In this document: positions 28,792-37,832 of the stretch, one piece after another
How positions within the stretch are numbered: position 1 is the first letter of the stretch
Layout of the letters: each line of letters starts with the position of its first letter
DNA from: Ignavibacteriales bacterium
Lineage (GTDB): Bacteria; Bacteroidota; Ignavibacteria; Ignavibacteriales; Ignavibacteriaceae
DNA: 64,000 nt
Reading direction: 5' to 3'
Assembly (NCBI GenBank): GCA_015709675.1
Contig: CP054182.1
Location: 3,699,448 to 3,763,447, forward strand
The notes under the pieces: model-generated
Database searches by the model: none
What the model saw: the letters and a program-made list of their open reading frames with translations, nothing else
Told to the model about the DNA's origin: nothing
Program-made: the position numbers and the translations under genes

Positions 28792-31028
28792 TTGATATAT
28801 GGATTACTGAAGAACTTGACAAACTGCTTGAATCGCGGGGCAGAGTGGTTATACTTGACCCTTCCGGGCAGTGCAATTTTCTGATTCCCCTGCTTGAGCG
28901 GAAGGGATATACGCTGCTTAAAACCGGTAAGGAAAACTCCGAACACTGGCAGCAGGTGAGGGAAGAGTTCTTTCTCCGTTTCAAAGCCGAAAGCGCTCAT
29001 AAAACAGATAAAGTAGTGTTTTACGCGGCGCGGCCCCTTAATGAACTCAGTTTTCTCTATGATTACTGTTTTACTCATGGAATGATTAACCTGAGTTCAC
29101 CGGCGGAATGGATCAGAAAAAAACTATTTGCCCTCACCGGCATTCAGATTCAGCTTGAAAGCCCTCTGCTGATCACCGCGGCAAAGGAAAGCATTGGCAA
29201 AGAGAGCGGCTGGTGGAAAAAAATTCTGCTCGGCATAGAACAGATTATTGATATTCAGAAAGAACTTCTCCCCTTTTTGAACGGCCCGGAGGAATATAAA
29301 AACGAAAAGGACCCGGATGTTTACCTCCTTTTTGAAGTAAAACTTTTTGAACTGCTTGAGCAGCCGGTAAGAACCATCCCCCCGAAAACGCTTGCTGCTG
29401 AGATTACGCAGAAGATTTTTTCCGGCCTCATGAGCAATACCCTCAGTGGTGTTCTGCTCGAGGTTTATTATGCATGGGCTGACAGCAATACTTATTACAG
29501 CCGGCTTGAAGAATACAGGGCAGCACATGAAATAAGCAGCATAACAGATTTCTGGGAAGCACACCCTGATCATTGCTTTGAGGCGATTGACCGGATGCAG
29601 CTTAAAGATATCGCCTTACATTTCAGGGATAAGAGTTATATCACTGAAAAACTCCGGAAAGCAGCTCCGCGGATCAGGAACAGAAAATCGCTCAGGTTTA
29701 TTCCGTCCTGGTGGAAAGATATACAGACTCTGGCAGAATTCAACACGGAGCCGCTTGGTGCCTGCAACTCTTTTGGTAAAGTCATAGATTTTTACAAGAC
29801 TCATTTCCATAAACTTGACCGGGCAGTCAGAAATCTCTATGCTGAGTTTATACAGGAAGAAGATATCCTGAGACCTTTGCAGGAACACTATGAAAGCAGG
29901 CTGGCAGAACTGCTTGAACACTGGTATGATTTCAGCAGCAGCTACAAAGAGGACCAGAGCGGACATCTGCCCCGGCTGTTCAGAAGCTCAAAAGGAAGAA
30001 TAGCAGTAATCGTCTGCGACGGGCTCCGTTACGAGATTGCAGAGAGCATTGCCGCCGGTATGGAGTCAAACTGCCGAATTGTTAAAAACATTATGATTGC
30101 AGGAATTCCCTCCATAACCGAACACAATATGAGCGCGCTCTATTCAGAAAGCGGAGAGGAGTTTATGATTCATGCTGAACGGGAAAAACAGCTTCTGGCA
30201 CAATCAGGAAAGGAGATTGCCTTCCTTGACCTTGAAGAACTGCATGAAGGGGTAACCGGAGACAATCTGGTGCTGACTTACAAAGATATTGATGACGCGG
30301 GAGAAAAGCTGCAGCAGGGAGTGCTGAAACTCTTCAGGGAATTCGAAAAAGTAATCACCGAAAAAATTCTTCTGCTGCTTAAAATGAATTTTCATGAAGT
30401 GCATCTGGTTACTGATCACGGTTTTGTGCTTACCGGGCTTCTTACTGAAGCTGATAAACTTGACCCTGCCGCAGAAGGGAAAAAAGAGGTGCATGAAAGG
30501 TTTCTGCGCACCGCGGAAAAACAAAACAGAAATGACTGGATTCAGTTTGAACGGCCGCATGATGGCTACCGGTATGTATATGCAGCAAAAAATCACCGGC
30601 CTTTTAAGTCAAAGGGTGTATATGGTTTTGCCCACGGCGGACTGACGCCGCAGGAGATTATCATTCCAAATTTTGTTTTCAGCCGCTCCGGTTCTGCAGC
30701 TGCAGGGCTGAAAGTAAGCATCATTAATAAAAAAGATCTGGCTGCAGTAACCGGAGAATACTTTGTGGTAAAACTTACCGCTGACCGGGGCAGGGCTGAT
30801 CTTTTTAGTTCTTCAAGAAAAGTGCAGCTATTGCTCTATGCGCAGAATATTCTGCAGAGCACCAGCGCACTCATTGCTATTGAAGCGGGTAGTTCCGCTT
30901 CTGCTGAATTTTCGTTTGGCGGCAGCAGCACTATCAATGCCGTTCTGACTGACGCGGAAACGAAAGAGCATCTGGATTCAGTAAAGGTTTCAAAATCAAA
31001 CGCAAGAGACTTAGACGGTCTTTTATAG
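28788..31028 (+). CDS. pglZ: BREX-1 phosphatase-like protein PglZ
   Basis: The 746-residue protein carries the PglZ domain of the alkaline-phosphatase superfamily: VIVCDGLRYEIAESI near residue 406 and HLVTDHGFVLTGLL near 539, whose Asp and His residues are the likely metal ligands. The N-terminal 350 residues are helical and specific to the type 1 family. PglZ is a core BREX component required together with PglX for exclusion; related proteins have been reported to act as metal-dependent nucleases. It overlaps a tiny upstream frame by ATGA, and brxL follows 12 bp downstream. Confidence 0.93.
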   Translation: MIDIWITEELDKLLESRGRVVILDPSGQCNFLIPLLERKGYTLLKTGKENSEHWQQVREEFFLRFKAESAHKTDKVVFYAARPLNELSFLYDYCFTHGMINLSSPAEWIRKKLFALTGIQIQLESPLLITAAKESIGKESGWWKKILLGIEQIIDIQKELLPFLNGPEEYKNEKDPDVYLLFEVKLFELLEQPVRTIPPKTLAAEITQKIFSGLMSNTLSGVLLEVYYAWADSNTYYSRLEEYRAAHEISSITDFWEAHPDHCFEAIDRMQLKDIALHFRDKSYITEKLRKAAPRIRNRKSLRFIPSWWKDIQTLAEFNTEPLGACNSFGKVIDFYKTHFHKLDRAVRNLYAEFIQEEDILRPLQEHYESRLAELLEHWYDFSSSYKEDQSGHLPRLFRSSKGRIAVIVCDGLRYEIAESIAAGMESNCRIVKNIMIAGIPSITEHNMSALYSESGEEFMIHAEREKQLLAQSGKEIAFLDLEELHEGVTGDNLVLTYKDIDDAGEKLQQGVLKLFREFEKVITEKILLLLKMNFHEVHLVTDHGFVLTGLLTEADKLDPAAEGKKEVHERFLRTAEKQNRNDWIQFERPHDGYRYVYAAKNHRPFKSKGVYGFAHGGLTPQEIIIPNFVFSRSGSAAAGLKVSIINKKDLAAVTGEYFVVKLTADRGRADLFSSSRKVQLLLYAQNILQSTSALIAIEAGSSASAEFSFGGSSTINAVLTDAETKEHLDSVKVSKSNARDLDGLL

Positions 31029-31040
31029 GAGGATATATTT

Positions 31041-33089
31041 ATGATCATATTGGATGAACTTGATAAAAAAGCGCTCGAACACTTCAGGGGCTTTGTAGTA
31101 AAAAAAGATATCGTGGGTATTATAAAAGGGGGCGCTAATGTTCCCGCTTTTGTCCTTGAGTATCTGCTGGCTAATTCCTGCAGCACCGAAGATGAACAAA
31201 AACTAAGTGAGGGAATTGAAAATGTAAAAGGGGTGCTGCGAAAGCATTATGTGAATCCTGAAGAGAGCACGCTGATACAGTCAAAAATCAGGGAGAGCGG
31301 CAGGTATAAAATTATTGATAAAATTTCCGTAGAACTTGAAGCAAAAAAAGACCGTTACTGGGCAAGAATAAGCAACAGCAACATCAAAAACGCAAACATC
31401 AGCGATGATCTGGTTAAGAGCCACGAAAAGCTTCTGCTTGGCGGTATTTGGGCAATAATTGATATGGAATACGATCCGATGATCACAGACGGATCAGTGG
31501 TATATCCTTTTGTTGTGCGGGGCATACAACCAATTCAGCTTTCAGCATTCAACAACAATACCATTGCAGAAAAAAGAAAAGAATTTACCACCGCGGAATG
31601 GCGAACTCTTCTGCTCCGCAGCGCGGGTTACGAACCGGAAAGTGAAGGGCTTGATGAGAGGAAGCAAAATCTGCTGCTCTGCCGCCTGATTCCCCTTGTT
31701 GAGGCAAATTTCAATATGGTTGAACTTGGTCCGCGCTCTTCAGGAAAATCATATATTTATAAGGAAATCACTCCTTATGCAATACTGATTTCAGGGGGGC
31801 AGGGTACCGTGGCCCAGCTTTTTGTGAATAACTCCACCGGCAAGGTTGGCGCTGTAGGGCTGTGGGATGCAATCTGCTTTGATGAAAGTACTGACCGTCT
31901 GTTTAAAGACCGCGATGCAATTCCTCTCATGAAAGACTATATGGAGTCCGGCTCATTCTCACGGGCAAAAGGGGGTGAGATAACTGGTTCTGCTTCAGTC
32001 ATCTTAAACGGAAACATCAATCAGCCGGTTGAAACTGTCCTGCAAACTTCACATCTGTTTAGCCCCCTGTCAGAAGAAGTTAATTATGACACTGCATTTT
32101 TAGACAGAGTTCATCTCTTCCTTCCGGGGTGGGAGATATCGAAGTTTAGCCCCTCTAACTTTACCACACATTTTGGTTTCAGTACGGACTTCTTCTCCGA
32201 GGTGCTAAAATCTCAGAGGAAAACCACCCACTTTGAAGTAATTGATAAATATTTTACGCTTGGTTCTCATTTAAAACAGCGGGATTCCAAGTCTGTAAGA
32301 AAAATTGTATCCGGCTTCATCAAGCTGCTTCACCCGGACGGTAACTACACGAAAGAAGATATTCACGCATATCTTGAAACCGCAATGGAAATGCGCCGGC
32401 GGGTAAAAGAACAGCTAAAACGAATCGGAGGTGTGGAGTTTTGGGATACTAATTTCAGCTATGTGGATAAAGAAACACAGGAGGAAAAATATATCGGATT
32501 GCCAGAAGAACGGGGTTCTTCCCTAATCGAAAGCAACCCGCTGCCTCCGGGTGTATGTTATTCAGCAACAAGCGACGGTTCAACAACTGCACTGGTAAAA
32601 ATTGAGGTTGTTGCCATCAAAGGCAGCGGTAAATATACAGTAACCGGAACCAATTCAACCGAGGTGAAAGAGAACATCAGGAATACGTACAACTATCTGA
32701 GGGCAAACGAAAAGAAAATTTTGAATGACCAGCATTCACTTTCACAGTTCGATCTGAATATACAAATCAGCCGTCTTGCGGGTGCATCGGTCAGCGGCGG
32801 TATAGGAAGCGCAGTCTATGTAGCTATTATCTCAGCTATTTATAAGAAAAATCTGAAGCCGGCAATGGCAGTATTGGGCAACATCTCTGTTGGCGGAGCT
32901 ATTGAGCGGTCACATGAATTTCCGGATAAATTTTCCATACTTTCGGAAAATGGAGCAAAGACGATCCTGACTCCGATAGATAATATCTCCGAAATAAACT
33001 CATTGCCTGCAGCGATTATGGGTAAAACTGACGCACCTTTTTATGCAAACAGCCAGATGCTGCTGCAGAAATCATTGTTCAATGAGTGA
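31041..33089 (+). CDS. brxL: BREX protein BrxL (AAA+ with Lon-like C-domain)
   Basis: The 682-residue protein ends the BREX operon, as in most type 1 systems. Its AAA+ Walker A is ELGPRSSGKS near residue 228. The C-terminal domain resembles the Lon protease fold (AGASVSGGIGSAVYVAIISA and GNISVGGAIERSHE). Aligned by eye, the Lon catalytic serine position is glycine and the lysine position is proline, so proteolysis is unlikely. Structural work on BrxL describes a ring-shaped DNA-binding ATPase. A strong AGGAGG ribosome binding site precedes the ATG, better than those of the upstream BREX genes. Confidence 0.94.
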   Translation: MIILDELDKKALEHFRGFVVKKDIVGIIKGGANVPAFVLEYLLANSCSTEDEQKLSEGIENVKGVLRKHYVNPEESTLIQSKIRESGRYKIIDKISVELEAKKDRYWARISNSNIKNANISDDLVKSHEKLLLGGIWAIIDMEYDPMITDGSVVYPFVVRGIQPIQLSAFNNNTIAEKRKEFTTAEWRTLLLRSAGYEPESEGLDERKQNLLLCRLIPLVEANFNMVELGPRSSGKSYIYKEITPYAILISGGQGTVAQLFVNNSTGKVGAVGLWDAICFDESTDRLFKDRDAIPLMKDYMESGSFSRAKGGEITGSASVILNGNINQPVETVLQTSHLFSPLSEEVNYDTAFLDRVHLFLPGWEISKFSPSNFTTHFGFSTDFFSEVLKSQRKTTHFEVIDKYFTLGSHLKQRDSKSVRKIVSGFIKLLHPDGNYTKEDIHAYLETAMEMRRRVKEQLKRIGGVEFWDTNFSYVDKETQEEKYIGLPEERGSSLIESNPLPPGVCYSATSDGSTTALVKIEVVAIKGSGKYTVTGTNSTEVKENIRNTYNYLRANEKKILNDQHSLSQFDLNIQISRLAGASVSGGIGSAVYVAIISAIYKKNLKPAMAVLGNISVGGAIERSHEFPDKFSILSENGAKTILTPIDNISEINSLPAAIMGKTDAPFYANSQMLLQKSLFNE

Positions 33090-33153
33090 CAGAGGGGGAG
33101 TTGGAATTGGTGTGAATTTCATTTAAAACCGGGTCCAGCTAAATTTCATACTC

Positions 33154-33184
33154 TTTCTCTGACCCTGGGGGGGGGTCAGAGAAA
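33154..33184. terminator. Hairpin between convergent BREX and exporter operons
   Basis: TTTCTCTGACCC and GGGTCAGAGAAA are perfect 12-bp inverted copies around a short G-rich loop. Lying 65 bp after brxL and 100 bp from the end of the minus-strand exporter operon, it can serve as a terminator for both, though no T-run follows beyond the stem's own TTT. Two 13-bp ATTACTAATTACT direct repeats (33249-33261, 33270-33282) lie nearby. Confidence 0.6.
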
Positions 33185-33282
33185 TGGTTGTCCAATGTTT
33201 TGGTTTTTCTATAAAGGAATGTTAGTATTTCTTCTTCAGCACTTTTTCATTACTAATTACTACCTGCGAATTACTAATTACT

Positions 33283-34449
33283 CTAACTTCCTCGTAACGC
33301 ATTAACGATATTCAGGCGGGCTGCGCGGACTGCAGGAAGAAATCCTCCCACTATACCCATCACCAGCGAGAATATGACTGAAATAATCACAATATCTGGT
33401 GACAGCGCAAACTTAAATTCCAGTTCAGAAAATGACTGGAAGTTGAGTGTGGAAATTGAGAAGAACTGCAGCAGCGATGCAAGCGCAACTCCGATTATTC
33501 CGCCTACGAATGCAATAAAGAGGGATTCAATCAGGAATGCGGTCAGCACACTTCTCCTCTTGAATCCGAGAGCGCGGAGTGTCCCGATCTCAACCGTTCT
33601 GTTCGCAACGGATGCATACATGGTAATTGCGGCACCGATGATGGAGCCGAGCGAAAAGACCACCGTAATAAATATACCGAGTATCTGGATGAACATAGCA
33701 AGCCCTTCTGACTGCTCTGCGTAGTAATCAGTTTCGATCTTTACTTCAAACTGATTCAGTCGTTTGTCATTCTCAAAGACCCCGCGGATAGTCGGAAGTA
33801 TGGATGCATCATCAACCTTAAAAGTAACGGAAGAAAATGCAGCCGGCCTGTTAAATGCATCAAGCATCTGAAGACCGTCACCCCAGATTTCGGAATCAAA
33901 TCCGCTTCCATCGGTATCGTATATACCGACCACGGTCCAGAAGTCTCCGGCAAATTTAATTTTATCGCCTATTTTGGTATTCGCAAACCGTTCATTGATA
34001 GATCTGCCCACAATAAGCTCGCGGGAGCCCGGCTCAAAGTATCTTCCTTCCGAAATAACTACCTGCGGCCTTAGTTCCTTAACTTCGGGAGAGACACCGC
34101 GCACGGTTATATTGCTCAGTCCTCCTTCCTTTTTGTCAAGGTTGATGATCACCACGGGTTCCAGCGATGCAACAGGTTTACCCTGAGCATTCTTTTTAGG
34201 ATATGGCAGGGTAAGGATGATATTTGCTATATCACCAGTGACGATGCTTGATATTTCTCCATTTGATGCTTTCCGTACCACCTTCACATTGTCAGGTGAA
34301 CCGGTCTGGGCGAGGGTTTTCTTTATTCCGTATGCCATCATCAGCACAGCGGCGAACACAAACACCACCAGAGCGATGCCTGCAACCGTAACGCCGGTTG
34401 TCAGTTTTCTGGTTGCAAAATTCCGGATGCTGTATTTTATTGGTATCAT
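33283..34449 (-). CDS. ABC exporter permease, FtsX/MacB type (second permease)
   Basis: The 388-residue protein has the MacB/FtsX layout: one N-terminal membrane helix (about 18-42), a large extracytoplasmic domain (45-255), and three C-terminal helices (about 263-290, 308-332, 350-375). The stretch NRTVEIGTLRALGFKRRSVLTA is the coupling helix that contacts the ATPase. It is the last gene of a four-gene exporter operon and has a clear GAGGAGG ribosome binding site 11 bp after the previous gene. The substrate is unknown; macrolides, lipids or peptides are exported by relatives. Confidence 0.9.
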   Translation of the reverse strand: MIPIKYSIRNFATRKLTTGVTVAGIALVVFVFAAVLMMAYGIKKTLAQTGSPDNVKVVRKASNGEISSIVTGDIANIILTLPYPKKNAQGKPVASLEPVVIINLDKKEGGLSNITVRGVSPEVKELRPQVVISEGRYFEPGSRELIVGRSINERFANTKIGDKIKFAGDFWTVVGIYDTDGSGFDSEIWGDGLQMLDAFNRPAAFSSVTFKVDDASILPTIRGVFENDKRLNQFEVKIETDYYAEQSEGLAMFIQILGIFITVVFSLGSIIGAAITMYASVANRTVEIGTLRALGFKRRSVLTAFLIESLFIAFVGGIIGVALASLLQFFSISTLNFQSFSELEFKFALSPDIVIISVIFSLVMGIVGGFLPAVRAARLNIVNALRGS

Positions 34450-34459
34450 ATATCCTCCT

Positions 34460-35620
34460 CTATCCTATATGCCTGAAGCCCTCTACGATCGGAGTACGGA
34501 GAGCTTTAATGATGGGAAACACAGATGATATCACTCCGACCAGGAGCGCGGCAACAAACGCATATACCAAGATATGGTACTCAAGATTAAAGACCGGGAA
34601 GATATTCTTCGGGATTGCTTCCCCTATTCCCTGCACAATGGGGAATGACAGCAGTATGCCAACCACTCCGCCGGTAAAAGCAATTACCATAGACTCCCCT
34701 ATTATCAGCCATGAAAGATGTTTGCCTGCAAAGCCGAGCACTTTCATTACCGCATACTCCTTCGTTCTCTCGCGTGATGCCATAATCATCGTGTTGGCAA
34801 GCACCAGCATTATGATACCGATAATAACCCATGAGAGTACATTCATAGCTGTAAGGATTGAGCTTACCGAAGACATGAATCCCTGAGCAAATGCCCTTTC
34901 CGATTCGGTCTTGGTTTCAGCGCTTGAATTCTTAAATAGCTCATCAATTTTAGCGGAAATCTCACCTGAGCGGTTCGGGTCTGATATCCGGATGATGTAC
35001 CACCCTACTTCACCTGCCCTGAAAGGTGACTCCTGCTTCATCCGCTCATCAACATACTCCCAGTGGAAGAACATCTGGGTAGCATCACCGTTTTTTATGT
35101 TTGGAGTATATATTCCCCGCACGACAAAATCCCATGTGCCGGGATATATATCCCCCTCCAGCCGGATAATGTCTCCGAGTTTAAATCCATAAAGTTTCAC
35201 CAGATCAGAACCTACCACGCAGCTGTTCCGCTCCCGCTTAAAGGCCTCAAGCTGATCAGGGGGCACAACATATTCAGAGTAGATATCAAAAGCGGTTTCA
35301 GCTTCCACTGCCAGCCGCCCGAAGAAATTGCTTTTATCTTTATAAACACCTCCGAACCAGTTCGCGAAAGTGACCTGTTCCACTCCTTCAACATTTTTTA
35401 TCCTCTCGCGGTATGAGTATGGGAGCGGAAAGATAAAGGAAACTGCCTGCCGTGTTATCAGACGGTTTGCAGCCGTTGCCTCAATTCCGGCATCCCACGC
35501 GTTCACCACAGTCCGGAGTATATCGAATGCAATCACGGCAATAGCAATACCGGCAATCGTCAGAAACGAACGGAGCTTATGCCTGAAAGCATTTTTAAAC
35601 ATTAGTTTAATCAGTTTCAT
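34460..35620 (-). CDS. ABC exporter permease, FtsX/MacB type (first permease)
   Basis: This 386-residue permease has the same plan as the next gene: N-terminal helix (about 17-38), extracytoplasmic domain, and three C-terminal helices. The coupling motif is RERTKEYAVMKVLGFAGKHL. The two permeases differ clearly in sequence, so the transporter is probably a heterodimer with one copy of each. It lies 9 bp downstream of the ATPase gene. Both extracytoplasmic domains should dock to the adaptor protein encoded at the start of the operon. Confidence 0.9.
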   Translation of the reverse strand: MKLIKLMFKNAFRHKLRSFLTIAGIAIAVIAFDILRTVVNAWDAGIEATAANRLITRQAVSFIFPLPYSYRERIKNVEGVEQVTFANWFGGVYKDKSNFFGRLAVEAETAFDIYSEYVVPPDQLEAFKRERNSCVVGSDLVKLYGFKLGDIIRLEGDIYPGTWDFVVRGIYTPNIKNGDATQMFFHWEYVDERMKQESPFRAGEVGWYIIRISDPNRSGEISAKIDELFKNSSAETKTESERAFAQGFMSSVSSILTAMNVLSWVIIGIIMLVLANTMIMASRERTKEYAVMKVLGFAGKHLSWLIIGESMVIAFTGGVVGILLSFPIVQGIGEAIPKNIFPVFNLEYHILVYAFVAALLVGVISSVFPIIKALRTPIVEGFRHIG

Positions 35621-35629
35621 GGTACCGCC

Positions 35630-36301
35630 TTATGCCAGTTCGCCTTTATCAAGATGCAGCACTTCATCTGCTTTTCCGGCAGCGTGAGGATCGTGCGTCA
35701 CCATGACGATGGTCTTTTTGAATTCTTTATTCAGCCTTTCAAGCAGTGTGAGAATTTCCTCAGCTGAGTGTTTATCAAGATCTCCCGTAGGCTCATCCGC
35801 GACAATGAGAATAGGGTCAGTAACTATAGCCCTTGCAATAGCCACCCTTTGTTCCTGACCGCCTGACAGCTGCTTCGGGTAATGATCCATCCTATCCCCC
35901 AGCCCGACAATCTGCAGTGCTGTTTCAACATGCTTTTTCCTTTCCGCTTTTGAAAGAGGAGTAAGGATAAGGGGAAGTTCAACATTTTCGTACGCGGTGA
36001 GAACGGGAATCAGATTATAGAACTGAAAAACAAAACCAACGCTGTTTGCACGCCATTTAGCCAGTGCAGTTTCGCTTAAAGAAGTAATTTCCGTTCCTTT
36101 GACGGATATACTCCCTTTGGTAGGACGGTCAATCCCGGCTATCAGATTTAGCAGGGTTGTCTTTCCCGATCCTGAAGGGCCCATCAGCGCAAGAAATTTA
36201 CCTTCGGGTACCTGAAGCGAAAGATCGTTCAGTACCGGAATTTCGAATTTATCACGCTTATACATTTTCGAGACTGCGTTCACATGAATGAGCGTATCCA
36301 T
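35630..36301 (-). CDS. ABC exporter ATPase, MacB/LolD type
   Basis: The 223-residue protein is a complete ATPase subunit with Walker [12 protein letters not shown], signature [15 protein letters not shown], Walker [13 protein letters not shown] and the switch histidine in VTHDPHAAG. It belongs to the MacB/LolD/FtsE group that powers mechanotransmission-type exporters without moving the substrate through the membrane core. Its ATG directly abuts the stop of the adaptor gene, with AAGGAG inside the adaptor's last codons as ribosome binding site, so translation is coupled. Confidence 0.94.
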   Translation of the reverse strand: MDTLIHVNAVSKMYKRDKFEIPVLNDLSLQVPEGKFLALMGPSGSGKTTLLNLIAGIDRPTKGSISVKGTEITSLSETALAKWRANSVGFVFQFYNLIPVLTAYENVELPLILTPLSKAERKKHVETALQIVGLGDRMDHYPKQLSGGQEQRVAIARAIVTDPILIVADEPTGDLDKHSAEEILTLLERLNKEFKKTIVMVTHDPHAAGKADEVLHLDKGELA

Positions 36302-37486
36302 TTATTCTCCTTTTTGTTTTACCGGACTTCCGGCTTGTAATGCATCTGTCAGATTATTAATAACGCGCTCCCCGGAAGCTAACCCGCCGGTAACCTCGAT
36401 AAATGAACCAACCAGTTCTCCGGTGGTAATTTCTTTTTCTTCAGCCGTACCGCCGGCCAGGATATATACATATTTTTTTCCGTCACGATCCCTTACTGCG
36501 GTAACCGGAAGCACCGTATATGATTTGCTCGCCTGTTCGCTCACTTCGGCATCCTTATTAAGAAATGCAACTTTAGCGCCCATTTCCGGCAGCACTCGGG
36601 AATCATAATTTCTGAAACCAACTTTAACCAGTACCGTGGCCTTTGCTCTGTCGGCTGTCGGAACAATTTTGGTCACATAACCCTGATAGCGGATATCACT
36701 ATAGGCATCCAGGGTTATTTCGCACGGCTGCCCGGGTTCTATCCGGTATATATTGGATTCCGAAACGTCAGTCTCAACCTCAAGTGAGCTCATATCAGCA
36801 ATTGTTACCACTGCTGCCCTGGATGAAGCACTTGCGGCAAATGGTGCCACAATTTCCCCCACATCAGCATTTTTAGTCAGCACGGTGCCGTTAAAAGGTG
36901 CCCTGATGCGGGTATTCTCAAGGTTAACTTCCTGTGCCTCAATCTGTGCTTTGGCAATAGCAATATTGGCAAGAACTCTCAGATAGCGCGCCTCAGCGTT
37001 TTCAAAGGACATTTGTGAAGTAGCTCCGCTCTGCAGCATTTCTTTTTCACGTTTAAGCTGATTTTCCGCATCCTTTAAATCAGCTTCGCTCAGCAGGAGT
37101 GCAGCTTTAGCTGCATTTAGTGCCGCTATGACATCGGAATCCTCAAGACGGGCTATTATCTGATCTTTTGTGACTTTATCGCCTTCAACCACGCCAAGAA
37201 AAACCAGACGGCCGGTTCCTTTGGAGGCAACAGCTGCCTTTCTCTGGGCAACGACGTATCCGCTTGCATTCAGAACAGAAGAAACTTGAGAAGGTGTATA
37301 TTGAGTAAGTGTAACTGTGGTGACTTCGGGGGCTGGATTAAAAAACGAATCTTTATTTATAAATCCGATAACCGCAGCCAGCAAAATGACTGCTGAAATA
37401 ATGTAGATTTTCCATCCGCCTCCGCCTGAAGTTTTTTTTGACCTGTCAATCTTTAGCGAAGAAAGATCGGCATGTTTAACTTCCAT
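36302..37486 (-). CDS. Periplasmic adaptor subunit of the exporter (HlyD/MacA type)
   Basis: The 394-residue protein has an uncleaved N-terminal membrane anchor (about 27-45), a biotinyl/lipoyl-like half (GRLVFLGVVEGDKVTKDQII), a helical hairpin (about 115-185), the second lipoyl half (RIRAPFNGTVLTKNADVGE), a beta-barrel, and a C-terminal membrane-proximal domain. It would link the inner-membrane permeases to an outer-membrane channel; no TolC-like gene is in the window. It is the first gene of the operon, with AGGAG before the ATG. A perfect palindrome 42 bp upstream is a candidate operator. Confidence 0.92.
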   Translation of the reverse strand: MEVKHADLSSLKIDRSKKTSGGGGWKIYIISAVILLAAVIGFINKDSFFNPAPEVTTVTLTQYTPSQVSSVLNASGYVVAQRKAAVASKGTGRLVFLGVVEGDKVTKDQIIARLEDSDVIAALNAAKAALLLSEADLKDAENQLKREKEMLQSGATSQMSFENAEARYLRVLANIAIAKAQIEAQEVNLENTRIRAPFNGTVLTKNADVGEIVAPFAASASSRAAVVTIADMSSLEVETDVSESNIYRIEPGQPCEITLDAYSDIRYQGYVTKIVPTADRAKATVLVKVGFRNYDSRVLPEMGAKVAFLNKDAEVSEQASKSYTVLPVTAVRDRDGKKYVYILAGGTAEEKEITTGELVGSFIEVTGGLASGERVINNLTDALQAGSPVKQKGE

Positions 37487-37832
37487 TAAACGGCTCCTGT
37501 ATCATAAAATGTGAACCGCTAAAATAGGAACATTTTCAAAATGTTCATCATTATTTTATGATTAATGGTTGTTAGGAAGGGATGAAGGGCTTTTTTTGAA
37601 TTACTTAAAAACAGGTGATTTCCTGTCATCCGCAATGATCAGCAGGTTAAAACCCGACCTTATCGTTGCCTATTTAACGAACTTCCTACGTGGCAGCATC
37701 CGGTCTTGCTTTAATAATCCGAAGTGCACTCTGAATACACAAATACCGATGCCTGCTGCCGGCAGCACTTACCGTAAATTGTAAAAAGTTTTCTATTTTG
37801 AGGGCTGAAATGAATAAAATTACACAGCTATT
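37487..37832. other. 346-bp divergent region between exporter operon and TonB receptor
   Basis: It holds the palindrome at 37528-37546 and presumably both promoters. TATTTTG occurs twice near the receptor start (about 37795 and 37830) but neither is a full TAnnTTTG match. A 71-codon open frame at 37569-37784 has no ribosome binding site and no recognisable protein features, and is not called as a gene. Confidence 0.5.
37528..37546. promoter_or_regulatory. Perfect palindrome upstream of the exporter operon
   Basis: GAACATTTT and AAAATGTTC flank a single C, giving a 19-bp near-perfect dyad 42 bp ahead of the adaptor start codon. The position and symmetry fit a binding site for a dimeric repressor. 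No regulator gene is adjacent. Confidence 0.5.

Noticed and set aside
32775-32930. Active Lon protease reading of BrxL
   Set aside because: The Ser and Lys positions appear to be Gly and Pro, so it is not annotated as a protease.
37569-37784. 71-codon open frame between exporter and TonB receptor
   Set aside because: No ribosome binding site, no recognisable features and it lies in a divergent control region.
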